A program made the translations under genes and the position numbers. A DNA stretch of 64,000 bases from assembly GCF_014168815.1 (NCBI RefSeq), contig NZ_AP021972.1, forward strand, positions 1,426,001-1,490,000. The letters are read 5' to 3'. Under the pieces are notes generated by a model. That model did not search any database. It was given only the letters and a program-made list of their open reading frames with translations, and was not told the origin of the DNA. Source of the stretch: Klebsiella sp. WP3-W18-ESBL-02 (lineage in GTDB: Bacteria; Pseudomonadota; Gammaproteobacteria; Enterobacterales; Enterobacteriaceae). Numbering within the stretch: the first letter of the stretch is position 1; each line of letters opens with the position of its first letter. Of the stretch, positions 49,544-57,633 are shown piece after piece.

Positions 49544-50376
49544 TGTTTGCTGTTTCTTCCAGACGCGTGCTGCCGGGCTTTACCCTGAGCCTTGGCACCA
49601 GTCTGCTGTTTGTTTGTTTAATTCTGCTGCTGCCGCTGAGCGCGCTGGTGATGCAACTGGCGCAGATGAGCTGGTCGCAGTACTGGGACGTGATTACCAA
49701 CCCGCAGGTGGTGGCGGCCTACAAAGTGACGCTGCTGTCGGCGTTTGTGGCCTCGATTTTTAACGGCGTGTTCGGCCTGCTGATGGCGTGGGTGTTAACC
49801 CGCTACCGTTTTCCGGGCCGTACGCTGCTGGACGCGCTGATGGATCTGCCGTTTGCGCTGCCAACGGCGGTGGCGGGCCTGACGCTGGCGTCGCTGTTCT
49901 CGGTGAACGGCTTCTACGGCGAGTGGCTGGCGAAGTTTGATATCAAAGTGACCTACACCTGGCTCGGCATTGCGGTGGCGATGGCGTTTACCAGCATCCC
50001 GTTCGTGGTGCGTACCGTACAGCCGGTGCTGGAAGAGTTAGGCCCTGAATATGAAGAAGCGGCGGAAACGCTGGGCGCGACGCGCTGGCAGAGCTTCCGT
50101 AAAGTGGTGCTGCCGGAACTTTCCCCGGCGCTGGTGGCGGGCGTCGCGCTGTCGTTCACCCGCAGCCTTGGCGAGTTTGGCGCGGTAATTTTTATCGCCG
50201 GGAACATTGCCTGGAAGACGGAAGTGACCTCGCTGATGATCTTTATTCGCCTGCAGGAGTTTGATTATCCAGCGGCGAGCGCGATTGCGTCGGTTATCCT
50301 CGCGGCCTCTCTGCTGCTGCTGTTCTCCATCAATACCTTGCAAAGTCGCTTTGGTCGACGTGTGGTAGGTCACTAA
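49543..50376 (+). CDS. cysT: sulfate/thiosulfate ABC permease CysT (CysU)
   Basis: One of the two membrane subunits of the sulfate importer. The 277 residues have about six membrane segments and the cytoplasmic coupling helix EEAAETLGATRWQSFRKVVLP. Overlaps cysP and cysW by one base each, which ensures matched synthesis. Confidence 0.98.
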   Translation: MFAVSSRRVLPGFTLSLGTSLLFVCLILLLPLSALVMQLAQMSWSQYWDVITNPQVVAAYKVTLLSAFVASIFNGVFGLLMAWVLTRYRFPGRTLLDALMDLPFALPTAVAGLTLASLFSVNGFYGEWLAKFDIKVTYTWLGIAVAMAFTSIPFVVRTVQPVLEELGPEYEEAAETLGATRWQSFRKVVLPELSPALVAGVALSFTRSLGEFGAVIFIAGNIAWKTEVTSLMIFIRLQEFDYPAASAIASVILAASLLLLFSINTLQSRFGRRVVGH

Positions 50377-51251
50377 TGGCGGAAGTTACTCAATTGAAGC
50401 GCTATGACGCACCCCGCATCAACTGGGGTAAATGGTTTCTGATTGGTACCGGGATGCTGGTTTCGGCCTTTATCCTGCTGGTGCCGATGATCTATATCTT
50501 CGTCCAGGCGTTCAGCAAAGGGCTGATGCCGGTGCTGCAAAACCTGGCCGACCCGGACATGCTGCACGCCATCTGGCTGACGGTGATGATTGCGCTGATT
50601 ACCGTGCCGGTAAACCTGGTGTTCGGCGTGCTGCTGGCATGGTTGGTGACGCGCTTTAACTTCCCGGGGCGCCAGCTGCTGTTGACGCTGCTGGATATCC
50701 CGTTTGCCGTCTCGCCGGTCGTCGCGGGTTTGGTTTATCTGCTGTTTTACGGTTCCAACGGCCCACTCGGCGGCTGGCTGGAAGCGCATAACCTGCAAAT
50801 TATGTTTGCCTGGCCGGGCATGGTGCTGGTCACCATCTTTGTGACCTGCCCGTTCGTGGTTCGTGAATTGGTACCGGTAATGCTGAGCCAGGGCAGTCAG
50901 GAAGACGAAGCGGCGGTGTTGCTCGGTGCCTCCGGCTGGCAGATGTTTAAACGCGTTACGCTGCCAAATATTCGCTGGGCGTTGCTGTACGGTGTGGTGC
51001 TGACCAACGCTCGTGCTATCGGTGAGTTTGGCGCGGTGTCGGTGGTCTCCGGCTCGATTCGCGGCGAGACCCTGTCGTTACCGTTACAGATTGAACTGCT
51101 GGAGCAGGACTACAACACCGTCGGTTCTTTTACCGCCGCGGCGCTGCTGACCCTGATGGCGATTCTGACCTTATTTTTAAAGAGTGCGTTGCAGTGGCGT
51201 TTGCATAATCAGGAAAAACGCGCGCAACAGGAGGGAAATCATGAGCATTGA
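50376..51251 (+). CDS. cysW: sulfate/thiosulfate ABC permease CysW
   Basis: The second membrane subunit, 291 residues as in E. coli. Six membrane segments and the coupling loop EDEAAVLLGASGWQMFKRV are visible. The ATG overlaps the cysT stop. Its last 11 bases overlap the cysA start. Confidence 0.98.
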   Translation: MAEVTQLKRYDAPRINWGKWFLIGTGMLVSAFILLVPMIYIFVQAFSKGLMPVLQNLADPDMLHAIWLTVMIALITVPVNLVFGVLLAWLVTRFNFPGRQLLLTLLDIPFAVSPVVAGLVYLLFYGSNGPLGGWLEAHNLQIMFAWPGMVLVTIFVTCPFVVRELVPVMLSQGSQEDEAAVLLGASGWQMFKRVTLPNIRWALLYGVVLTNARAIGEFGAVSVVSGSIRGETLSLPLQIELLEQDYNTVGSFTAAALLTLMAILTLFLKSALQWRLHNQEKRAQQEGNHEH

Positions 51252-52335
51252 GATTGCCAATATTAAGAAGTCTTTTGGTCGCACCCAGGTGCTGAATGAT
51301 ATCTCTCTGGATATCCCTTCCGGCGAGATGGTCGCACTGCTGGGGCCGTCCGGTTCCGGGAAAACCACGCTGCTGCGCATTATTGCCGGGCTGGAGCACC
51401 AGACCAGCGGGCATATTCGCTTCCACGGCACCGACGTCAGCCGCCTGCACGCGCGCGATCGTAAAGTGGGGTTTGTATTCCAGCACTACGCGCTGTTCCG
51501 CCATATGACGGTGTTCGACAACATCGCCTTTGGCCTGACGGTGCTGCCGCGCCGCGAGCGTCCAAACGCCGCGACCATTAAAGCAAAAGTCACCAAACTG
51601 CTGGAGATGGTGCAGCTTGCTCATCTGGCAGACCGCTATCCGGCACAGCTTTCTGGCGGACAAAAACAGCGCGTAGCGCTGGCTCGTGCGCTGGCGGTGG
51701 AGCCACAGATTTTACTGCTCGACGAACCGTTCGGCGCGCTGGATGCGCAGGTACGTAAAGAGCTGCGTCGCTGGCTGCGTCAGCTGCATGAAGAGCTGAA
51801 ATTCACCAGCGTCTTCGTCACCCACGATCAGGAAGAAGCGATGGAAGTCGCCAACCGCGTGGTGGTGATGAGCCAGGGTAATATCGAACAGGCCGATGAG
51901 CCGGATCAGGTTTGGCGCGAGCCCGCCACCCGCTTCGTGCTGGAGTTTATGGGCGAAGTGAACCGTCTGCAGGGGACCATTCGCGGCGGGCAGTTCCACG
52001 TTGGCGCGCACCGCTGGCCGCTGGGCTATACGCCGTCTTATCAGGGGCCGGTAGATCTGTTCCTGCGCCCGTGGGAAGTGGATGTGAGCCGCCGTACCAG
52101 CCTCGATTCCCCGCTGCCGGTTCAGGTACTGGAAGCCAGCCCGAAAGGTCACTACACCCAATTAGTTGTCCAGCCTCTGGGGTGGTATCACGAGCCGTTA
52201 ACGGTGGTGATGCGCGGGGACGATGCGCCGCTGCGTGGCGATCGTCTGTTTGTGGGCTTGCAGAATGCACGCCTCTATCATGGTGACCAGCGTATTGAGT
52301 CCCATGAGACGCTTGCTCTGGCAGAAACGGCCTGA
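51241..52335 (+). CDS. cysA: sulfate/thiosulfate ABC ATPase CysA
   Basis: CysA powers sulfate import. The 364 residues include Walker A GPSGSGKTT, the signature LSGGQKQR, Walker B ILLLDEPF and the H-loop VTHDQEEA, then a C-terminal TOBE-type regulatory region. The ATG at 51241 (MSIEIANIKKSFG) follows GGAGGGAAA. A REP unit and a terminator follow. Confidence 0.98.
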   Translation: MSIEIANIKKSFGRTQVLNDISLDIPSGEMVALLGPSGSGKTTLLRIIAGLEHQTSGHIRFHGTDVSRLHARDRKVGFVFQHYALFRHMTVFDNIAFGLTVLPRRERPNAATIKAKVTKLLEMVQLAHLADRYPAQLSGGQKQRVALARALAVEPQILLLDEPFGALDAQVRKELRRWLRQLHEELKFTSVFVTHDQEEAMEVANRVVVMSQGNIEQADEPDQVWREPATRFVLEFMGEVNRLQGTIRGGQFHVGAHRWPLGYTPSYQGPVDLFLRPWEVDVSRRTSLDSPLPVQVLEASPKGHYTQLVVQPLGWYHEPLTVVMRGDDAPLRGDRLFVGLQNARLYHGDQRIESHETLALAETA

Positions 52336-52354
52336 TAGCTTAATCGCACGTGGT

Positions 52355-52386
52355 TTTGCCGGGTGGCGCTACGCTTACCCGGCCTA
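52355..52386. repeat. single REP unit after cysA
   Basis: TTGCCGGGTGGCGCTACGC and TTACCCGGCCTAC form one palindromic REP unit between cysA and cysM. Confidence 0.8.
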
Positions 52387-52402
52387 CAAAACAATATTGA
52401 CA

Positions 52403-52436
52403 GGCCCGGTAAGCGAAACGCAGCCGGGCTTTTTAT
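52403..52436 (+). terminator. terminator between cysA and cysM
   Basis: GCCCGG/CCGGGC with a 14-nt loop is followed by TTTTTATT and ends 12 bases before the cysM start. cysM may therefore depend on read-through or its own promoter. Confidence 0.7.
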
Positions 52437-52448
52437 TGGACAGCAGAA

Positions 52449-53360
52449 GTGAATACATTAGAACAAACGATCGGCAACACGCCGCTGGTCAAATTACAAC
52501 GTCTGGGGCCGGATAACGGCAGTGAAATTTGGGTCAAACTGGAAGGCAACAATCCCGCCGGGTCGGTGAAGGATCGGGCCGCGCTGTCGATGATTGTCGA
52601 GGCGGAAAAGCGTGGCGAGATTAAGCCGGGCGACGTGTTGATTGAGGCAACGAGCGGCAACACCGGCATTGCGCTGGCAATGATCGCCGCGCTGAAAGGT
52701 TATCAGATGAAGCTGCTGATGCCGGACAATATGAGCCAGGAACGCCGTGCGGCGATGCGTGCCTACGGTGCTGAGCTGATTCTGGTCACCAAGGAGCAGG
52801 GCATGGAGGGGGCGCGTGATTTAGCGCTGGACATGGCCCAGCGAGGCGAAGGCAAGCTGTTAGATCAGTTCAACAACCCGGATAACCCGTACGCGCATTA
52901 CACCACGACCGGTCCGGAAATCTGGCGGCAGACGGAAGGGCGTATCAGCCATTTTGTCTCCAGTATGGGCACCACCGGTACGATTACCGGCGTGTCACGT
53001 TTTTTACGTGAACAGGAAAAAGCGGTCACTATCGTTGGCCTGCAGCCGGAAGAGGGCAGCAGTATTCCCGGTATTCGTCGCTGGCCAGCGGAATATATGC
53101 CGGGGATTTTTAACGCCAGCCTGGTTGACCAGGTGTTGGATATTCACCAGAACGACGCGGAAAACACCATGCGCGCGCTGGCGGTGAAAGAAGGCGTGTT
53201 CTGCGGCGTGAGTTCCGGCGGCGCGGTGGCGGGCGCGATTCGCGTGGCCGAGCAAAACCCGGGTGCGGTAGTGGTAGCGATCATCTGCGATCGCGGCGAT
53301 CGCTATCTGTCTACCGGGGTATTTGGTGAAGAACACTTCAGCCAGGGGGCGGGGATTTAA
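52449..53360 (+). CDS. cysM: cysteine synthase B (O-acetylserine sulfhydrylase B)
   Basis: CysM makes cysteine from O-acetylserine with sulfide, and S-sulfocysteine with thiosulfate, so it fits the thiosulfate importer upstream. The 303 residues equal E. coli CysM. The PLP lysine is K41 in NNPAGSVKDRAA, with TSGNTGIALAMIAA and SSGGAVAGA contacting the cofactor phosphate. The start is GTG, as in E. coli. The end overlaps the next gene on the other strand by 4 bases. Confidence 0.97.
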   Translation: MNTLEQTIGNTPLVKLQRLGPDNGSEIWVKLEGNNPAGSVKDRAALSMIVEAEKRGEIKPGDVLIEATSGNTGIALAMIAALKGYQMKLLMPDNMSQERRAAMRAYGAELILVTKEQGMEGARDLALDMAQRGEGKLLDQFNNPDNPYAHYTTTGPEIWRQTEGRISHFVSSMGTTGTITGVSRFLREQEKAVTIVGLQPEEGSSIPGIRRWPAEYMPGIFNASLVDQVLDIHQNDAENTMRALAVKEGVFCGVSSGGAVAGAIRVAEQNPGAVVVAIICDRGDRYLSTGVFGEEHFSQGAGI

Positions 53361-53758
53361 GTCACCGTGCTGTCCAGCAGGTCGGTGCCGTACGAGTTAT
53401 CTACCGTACACAGCCAACGCCCTGCCTGCTGGCGAAATACGTAGGTCGCGCGGCGCGTGACCTGCGTTGTTTCACCGTTTTCCTGAGCAATATCCAGCCG
53501 GGTCTCCATGATCACCAGCGCGTTATCGCCACCTTCGATAATCTCCATTCTGCCCTGCGTCACCGTCAGTCGATGCTGAAAATAATCGGCGATGGCAATA
53601 AACGCTTTGCGAATGTTTTCTTTCCCGCTGACCATCATGCCGGGTTTCACCACCAGCGTGGCGTCCTCGGCGTAATATTCCATCAGCGTGGCGTAGTCTT
53701 CCTGCGAGATGGCGCGGTCGCAGGCTTCGATAACCGCTTTAAGCGATGACGCTGGCAT
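53357..53758 (-). CDS. SnoaL/NTF2-like small protein
   Basis: The 133 residues have the NTF2-like cone fold pattern: an N-terminal helix pair (VIEACDRAISQEDYATLMEYYAED), then beta strands with ATLVVKPG, a central RMEIIEGGDNALVIMETRLD and a final RRATYVFRQQAGRWLCTVDNSYG. This is the DUF4440/SgcJ type, often of unknown ligand. It lies 28 bases downstream of a glutamine-amidotransferase-like gene and is the last of a probable three-gene unit led by ptsJ. Function not assignable. Confidence 0.8.
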   Translation of the reverse strand: MPASSLKAVIEACDRAISQEDYATLMEYYAEDATLVVKPGMMVSGKENIRKAFIAIADYFQHRLTVTQGRMEIIEGGDNALVIMETRLDIAQENGETTQVTRRATYVFRQQAGRWLCTVDNSYGTDLLDSTVT

Positions 53759-53786
53759 GTCTTCTCCTTAACGCATTGGTGGTGGG

Positions 53787-54491
53787 TTACTGCGTCAACT
53801 TATCAAGAAATCCCCATAGCTTCTCATTCATTTCGCGATAGTCATAGGCGCGCATCTCATCGACGCTACGGATATACGGCTTACCTTTGGCTTCATCCAG
53901 CTCCTGTTGGGAGTGCTGAATCAATCCTTCAACCGCGTCGGCGGTAAACTCCATGTGGCACTGGAAGCCATACACCTTATCGGTATATTGCACTATCTGG
54001 CGCGGGCAGCCGGCGCTGGTGGCCAGAACGACCGTGCTATCGGTCAGCCCCGGCATGTCGTTGTGCCAATGGCCGACGGTGAGCGGCGAACCGAAATGGT
54101 TGAACAGCGGGTGTTGAAGCGCAGCCTCGGTGAGGGTTATCGGGTAGTGACCAATCTCTTTTTCCGGACTCTGGCCTACGGCCGCACCCAAGGCTTCGCC
54201 AATCAGCTGCGAACCGAGGCAAATGCCGACCACCGTGCGTCCGGCGTCAATGGCCTGACGAATGAGCTGCTGTTCGGCTTTGGAATCGAAGTAAGCGCAT
54301 TCGGCGAGCGTTGTGCGCGGCGACTGAGGGCCGCCAAAGACGACAAGCATGTCAAAACCATCGGCGTTGGCGGGGACGCGCTCATGGTTATAGACGTGCG
54401 TCCAACTGATCTCATGGCCGCGCGACTCGGCCCACGGCAGGTAAGCGCCCGCAGATTCAAACGATTCGTGAATAACAAAATGGACTCGCAC
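53787..54491 (-). CDS. class I glutamine amidotransferase-like protein
   Basis: The 234 residues have the GATase1 fold with a full triad: the nucleophile elbow GICLGSQ (C91) and YGFQCHMEF (H179, E181). FGGPQSP gives the oxyanion strand. Stand-alone members include GuaA-like and gamma-glutamyl-hydrolase-type proteins; no synthetase partner is adjacent. It starts 4 bases after ptsJ, so probable cotranscription. A link to B6 metabolism is inference only; it does not look like PdxT. Confidence 0.85.
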   Translation of the reverse strand: MRVHFVIHESFESAGAYLPWAESRGHEISWTHVYNHERVPANADGFDMLVVFGGPQSPRTTLAECAYFDSKAEQQLIRQAIDAGRTVVGICLGSQLIGEALGAAVGQSPEKEIGHYPITLTEAALQHPLFNHFGSPLTVGHWHNDMPGLTDSTVVLATSAGCPRQIVQYTDKVYGFQCHMEFTADAVEGLIQHSQQELDEAKGKPYIRSVDEMRAYDYREMNEKLWGFLDKLTQ

Positions 54492-54495
54492 TGTT

Positions 54496-55800
54496 TTACT
54501 CCTGATAGAGGCTAAGCGCCTGATGAATATCGGCCGCTAGTCGGGTGATGTCGTTATCGCTAAGTGTAGAAATGGTAATACGCAGTCCATGCGCAGGGGC
54601 ACTGACGCCAAACGCCTCGCCTTCACGCACCAGCCAGCCTGATTTTGCCAGCGAAAACGCCGCTGTCTGGCTGGCGGCGGGGAGCGGAAGCCACAGGTTC
54701 AGACCATCACCGGGGGGCGCATTTTCAATGCCACGGCTGCGTAGCGCCCGTGCCAGCTTTTGTTGTTGGCTGGCGTAAAACTGACGAGCCAGCGCCTGCT
54801 GTTGTGGGAACGCCTCATCCGTCAGGCAGGCGTAGACTAAATCTTGTAGCAGATGACTTACCCACTGGCTCCCGGCGTTGAGCCGCAGCCGCAGCTTCGC
54901 CGACGTGGCCGTATCGCTGGCAACAAAGGCCAGGCGCAGATCCGGACCCAGCGCTTTGGACATCGAGCGAATCACCGCCCAGTGTCGGGTATCCGACGTA
55001 AGCACGGGGTGCCAGTCGGCTGCCGAAAGAAGCGCAAAGTGGTCATCGACGATAACCAGCGCCTGCGGGTAGCGGCTGAGCACCTGGCGGATAGCGGCGG
55101 CTCGTGCCGCGCTGAGGCTGTAGCCGGTGGGGTTATGGGCGCGTGGTGTCAGGATCACTGCGCGAGCGCCGGCGGCGAGCGCACGTTCCAGGGCGTCCGC
55201 CTGCATCCCTTCGCTGTCGATGGTAACCGGGCTGGCGTGAAAACCGCTGTACCGTAGCATGCTGATGCTACTGAGGAAGCAGGGGTCTTCCACGGCGACG
55301 CTATCGCCGGGCAGCAGATGAGCGCTCAGCAGGCGTTCGATGGCATCGACGGCACCGTTGGTCAGATCTATTTCGCCCGCCGTGGGTATCGCCTCTTGCA
55401 TCCAGCCCTGGGCCCAGTCATACAGCGCGGGTGATACCGGCGCATCGCCATACAGGCGCGGCGTTCGGCTAATGTGTGATAGATAACGACCCAAATCCGG
55501 TAATTTATCCGTTGCAGGATTGCCGCCGGAGAGATCGGTGAGCGGGGTATGCGGGTTGCCACCTTCCAGCGCTACCGGCGTTGGCGTGGCTTTAATCACC
55601 GTGCCGTTGCGGCCAAGGCTAAGCGCCAGCCCGGAGGTCACCAGTCTTTTATAGGCAGCGGCAACCGTATTGCGGTTAACGCCCAGACGCATCGCCAGGA
55701 AACGCACGGGCGGCAGCGTTTCCCCCTTCGCCAACTGTCCGCTGGTGATATGCTGGCGAATACTGTCAAAAATTTCACTGGCGCTTTTTCCGTCGATCAT
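54496..55800 (-). CDS. ptsJ: MocR-type regulator PtsJ (GntR HTH fused to PLP-binding aminotransferase-like domain)
   Basis: PtsJ senses PLP and controls pdxK in Salmonella. The 434 residues show a GntR winged helix at the N-terminus (LPPVRFLAMRLGVNRNTVAAAYKRL, here read as two pieces: residues 29-40 and 41-53) and a fold-type I aminotransferase domain with the PLP lysine K282 in RSMSKALGPDLRLA, the same number as reported for PtsJ. HNPTGYSLS and VDDHFALL contact the cofactor. It is divergent from pdxK over an 85-base gap with tandem TATGAC repeats. Confidence 0.93.
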   Translation of the reverse strand: MIDGKSASEIFDSIRQHITSGQLAKGETLPPVRFLAMRLGVNRNTVAAAYKRLVTSGLALSLGRNGTVIKATPTPVALEGGNPHTPLTDLSGGNPATDKLPDLGRYLSHISRTPRLYGDAPVSPALYDWAQGWMQEAIPTAGEIDLTNGAVDAIERLLSAHLLPGDSVAVEDPCFLSSISMLRYSGFHASPVTIDSEGMQADALERALAAGARAVILTPRAHNPTGYSLSAARAAAIRQVLSRYPQALVIVDDHFALLSAADWHPVLTSDTRHWAVIRSMSKALGPDLRLAFVASDTATSAKLRLRLNAGSQWVSHLLQDLVYACLTDEAFPQQQALARQFYASQQQKLARALRSRGIENAPPGDGLNLWLPLPAASQTAAFSLAKSGWLVREGEAFGVSAPAHGLRITISTLSDNDITRLAADIHQALSLYQE

Positions 55801-55808
55801 TATTGACC

Positions 55809-55836
55809 TATGACAAAATGAATTTTAGCATATGAC
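55809..55836. promoter_or_regulatory. tandem TATGAC repeats, probable PtsJ operator
   Basis: TATGAC occurs at 55809-55814 and 55831-55836, 22 bases apart (two helical turns), in the ptsJ-pdxK intergenic region. MocR regulators commonly bind direct repeats, so this is the natural PtsJ site candidate. Confidence 0.5.
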
Positions 55837-55885
55837 GATAATAGTGAGGCGCCAGCCCGCTGTCCAGAGTCATAAGGAGAAGGAG

Positions 55886-56749
55886 ATGGGGCAGGATAGT
55901 GAAATACAGTCGGTGCTGTTCCACGATACGCACCGTGCGCTGCAAACGGACATCGTGGCCGTGCAGTCTCTGGTGGTCTACGGCAGCGTCGGCAACAGTA
56001 TTGCCGTCCCGGCGATCAAGGCCCACGGTCTGCGGGTGACCGCCGTGCCGACGGTGCTGTTTAGCAATACGCCGCACTACGACACGTTTTACGGCGGGAT
56101 TATCCCCGGCGAGTGGTTCGGTGGGTACCTCCAGGCGCTGAATGAACGTGATGCCTTGCGCGAGCTGAAAGCGGTCACCACCGGCTATATGGGCAGCGCG
56201 GAGCAGATTGCACTGCTGGCGGAGTGGCTAAAAACGGTACAGATCACCCATCCGGATATCTGCATCCTGGTTGACCCGGTGATAGGCGACGTCGACAGCG
56301 GGGTCTACGTCAAAGCGGAAATTCCGCAAGCCTATCGCACTCATCTGCTGCCGCTGGCGCAGGGGTTAACGCCCAACGTATTCGAGCTGGAAATGCTGAG
56401 CGGTAAGCCTTGCGGCACGCTGGGCGAGGCGATAGCCGCCGCGCAGTCGCTGCTTTCTGACAGCCTGAAATGGGTAGTGATCACCAGCGCGCCGGCCCAG
56501 ACGGCCGATAACATTACCGTAGTGGTGGTGACGGCGGAATCGACGGCGGTCATCGATCACCCACGTCTGGAAACGGACCTTAAGGGCACCGGCGATCTGT
56601 TCTGTGCGGAGCTTATCAGCGGCATAGTGCAGAAAAAATCGCTTTCTGATGCCGCACACGATGCCGCGCAGCGGGTTCTGGAAGTGATGCGCTGGACGCA
56701 AACGTGCGGCTGCGATGAGTTAATTCTGCCACCGGCAGGGGAGGCGTGA
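55886..56749 (+). CDS. pdxK: pyridoxine/pyridoxal/pyridoxamine kinase
   Basis: PdxK phosphorylates B6 vitamers in PLP salvage. The 287 residues match E. coli PdxK (283 aa): VVYGSVGNSIAVPAIK, TPHYDTFYGG, VDPVIGDVDSGVYVK, and the ATP/anion-hole motif TDLKGTGDLFCAELISG with the catalytic Asp. The ATG at 55886 follows AAGGAGAAGGAG. Confidence 0.96.
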   Translation: MGQDSEIQSVLFHDTHRALQTDIVAVQSLVVYGSVGNSIAVPAIKAHGLRVTAVPTVLFSNTPHYDTFYGGIIPGEWFGGYLQALNERDALRELKAVTTGYMGSAEQIALLAEWLKTVQITHPDICILVDPVIGDVDSGVYVKAEIPQAYRTHLLPLAQGLTPNVFELEMLSGKPCGTLGEAIAAAQSLLSDSLKWVVITSAPAQTADNITVVVVTAESTAVIDHPRLETDLKGTGDLFCAELISGIVQKKSLSDAAHDAAQRVLEVMRWTQTCGCDELILPPAGEA

Positions 56750-56988
56750 TGAAGCGCTATCGTCTGGTTGTACGCCATAATGGTCGGCTGGTGGGGCATT
56801 TTGATACCAGCGGCAAGGATGCGCTGGAAGATGCTTGCGTGGCGCGGGCAGTATTCGGCGTTACCGGAGGGTATCAGTGCGAGCTGTGGGTGTCCGATTC
56901 CGAACGTCGGGTGCTGGAAAGCGGCCCGGATGGGATGAAAGTCCTGATGCACGAGCCTTGTTTTCGCCCGGTGACCTCGGCGCTGTAG
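56749..56988 (+). CDS. hypothetical 79-aa protein coupled to pdxK
   Basis: The ATG overlaps the pdxK stop by one base (TGATG). The protein starts MKRYRLVVRHNGRLVGHFDTSG and has a central VFGVTGGYQCELWVSDSERRVLESG; two Cys near residues 27 and 44 and one near 71. It is soluble and shows no signal or membrane segment. I do not recognise a family. The overlap and a sensible ribosome site within pdxK (GGGGAGG) support a real gene. Confidence 0.65.
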   Translation: MKRYRLVVRHNGRLVGHFDTSGKDALEDACVARAVFGVTGGYQCELWVSDSERRVLESGPDGMKVLMHEPCFRPVTSAL

Positions 56989-57041
56989 GCTGCGGCTGGT
57001 GGCCAGATGGTGGCGTAAGCGCCCGCTCCGGCCTGCGGACA

Positions 57042-57070
57042 AAAAAATGGCGCCAATCGGCGCCATTTTT
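57042..57070. terminator. bidirectional terminator after crr
   Basis: AATGGCGCC-AATC-GGCGCCATT with A-run before and T-run after lies between the 79-aa gene and crr and can serve both. Confidence 0.9.
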
Positions 57071-57083
57071 TATGCAGCAAGCA

Positions 57084-57593
57084 TTACTTCTTGATGCGGA
57101 TAACCGGGGTTTCACCAACGGTTACGCTGCCAGAAAGTTTGGTCAGCTCTTTGATCTCGTCCATGTTGGAGATAACAACCGGAGTCAGGGTAGACTTCGC
57201 TTTCTCTTCCAGCAGGGCCAGATCGAACTCAATCACAGTGTCGCCAACTTTAACGCGCTGGCCTTCTTCTGCGATACGTTTGAAACCTTCACCTTTCAGT
57301 TCAACGGTGTCGATACCGAAGTGAACGAACAGCTCGATGCCGCTATCGGATTCGATAGAGAAAGCGTGGTTGGTTTCAAAGATTTTACCAATGGTGCCGT
57401 CAACCGGCGCAACCATTTTGTTGCCGGTTGGTTTGATAGCAATGCCATCACCAACGATTTTCTCAGCAAACACTACGTCCGGCACGTCTTCGATGTTGAC
57501 GATCTCGCCAGAGAGCGGTGCAATAATCTCAATTGTTCCTGTGTCTTTTTTGTCATCAGAAACCAGAGATTTCAATTTATCGAACAAACCCAT
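57084..57593 (-). CDS. crr: PTS glucose-specific EIIA (EIIA-Glc, Crr)
   Basis: EIIA-Glc passes phosphate from HPr to EIICB-Glc and, by its phosphorylation state, governs inducer exclusion and adenylate cyclase. The 169 residues equal E. coli Crr. The phospho-accepting His is H91 counting Met (ELFVHFGIDT), with H76 in NHAFSIES as partner. Third gene of ptsHI-crr, 40 bases after ptsI. Confidence 0.99.
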   Translation of the reverse strand: MGLFDKLKSLVSDDKKDTGTIEIIAPLSGEIVNIEDVPDVVFAEKIVGDGIAIKPTGNKMVAPVDGTIGKIFETNHAFSIESDSGIELFVHFGIDTVELKGEGFKRIAEEGQRVKVGDTVIEFDLALLEEKAKSTLTPVVISNMDEIKELTKLSGSVTVGETPVIRIKK

Positions 57594-57633
57594 GATCTTC
57601 TCCTAAGCAGTAATTTGGGCCGCGTCTCGTGGA

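Noticed and set aside
57000..57040. REP-like stretch after the 79-aa gene
   Set aside because: Only partial resemblance to the REP core; the palindrome is too degraded to call.
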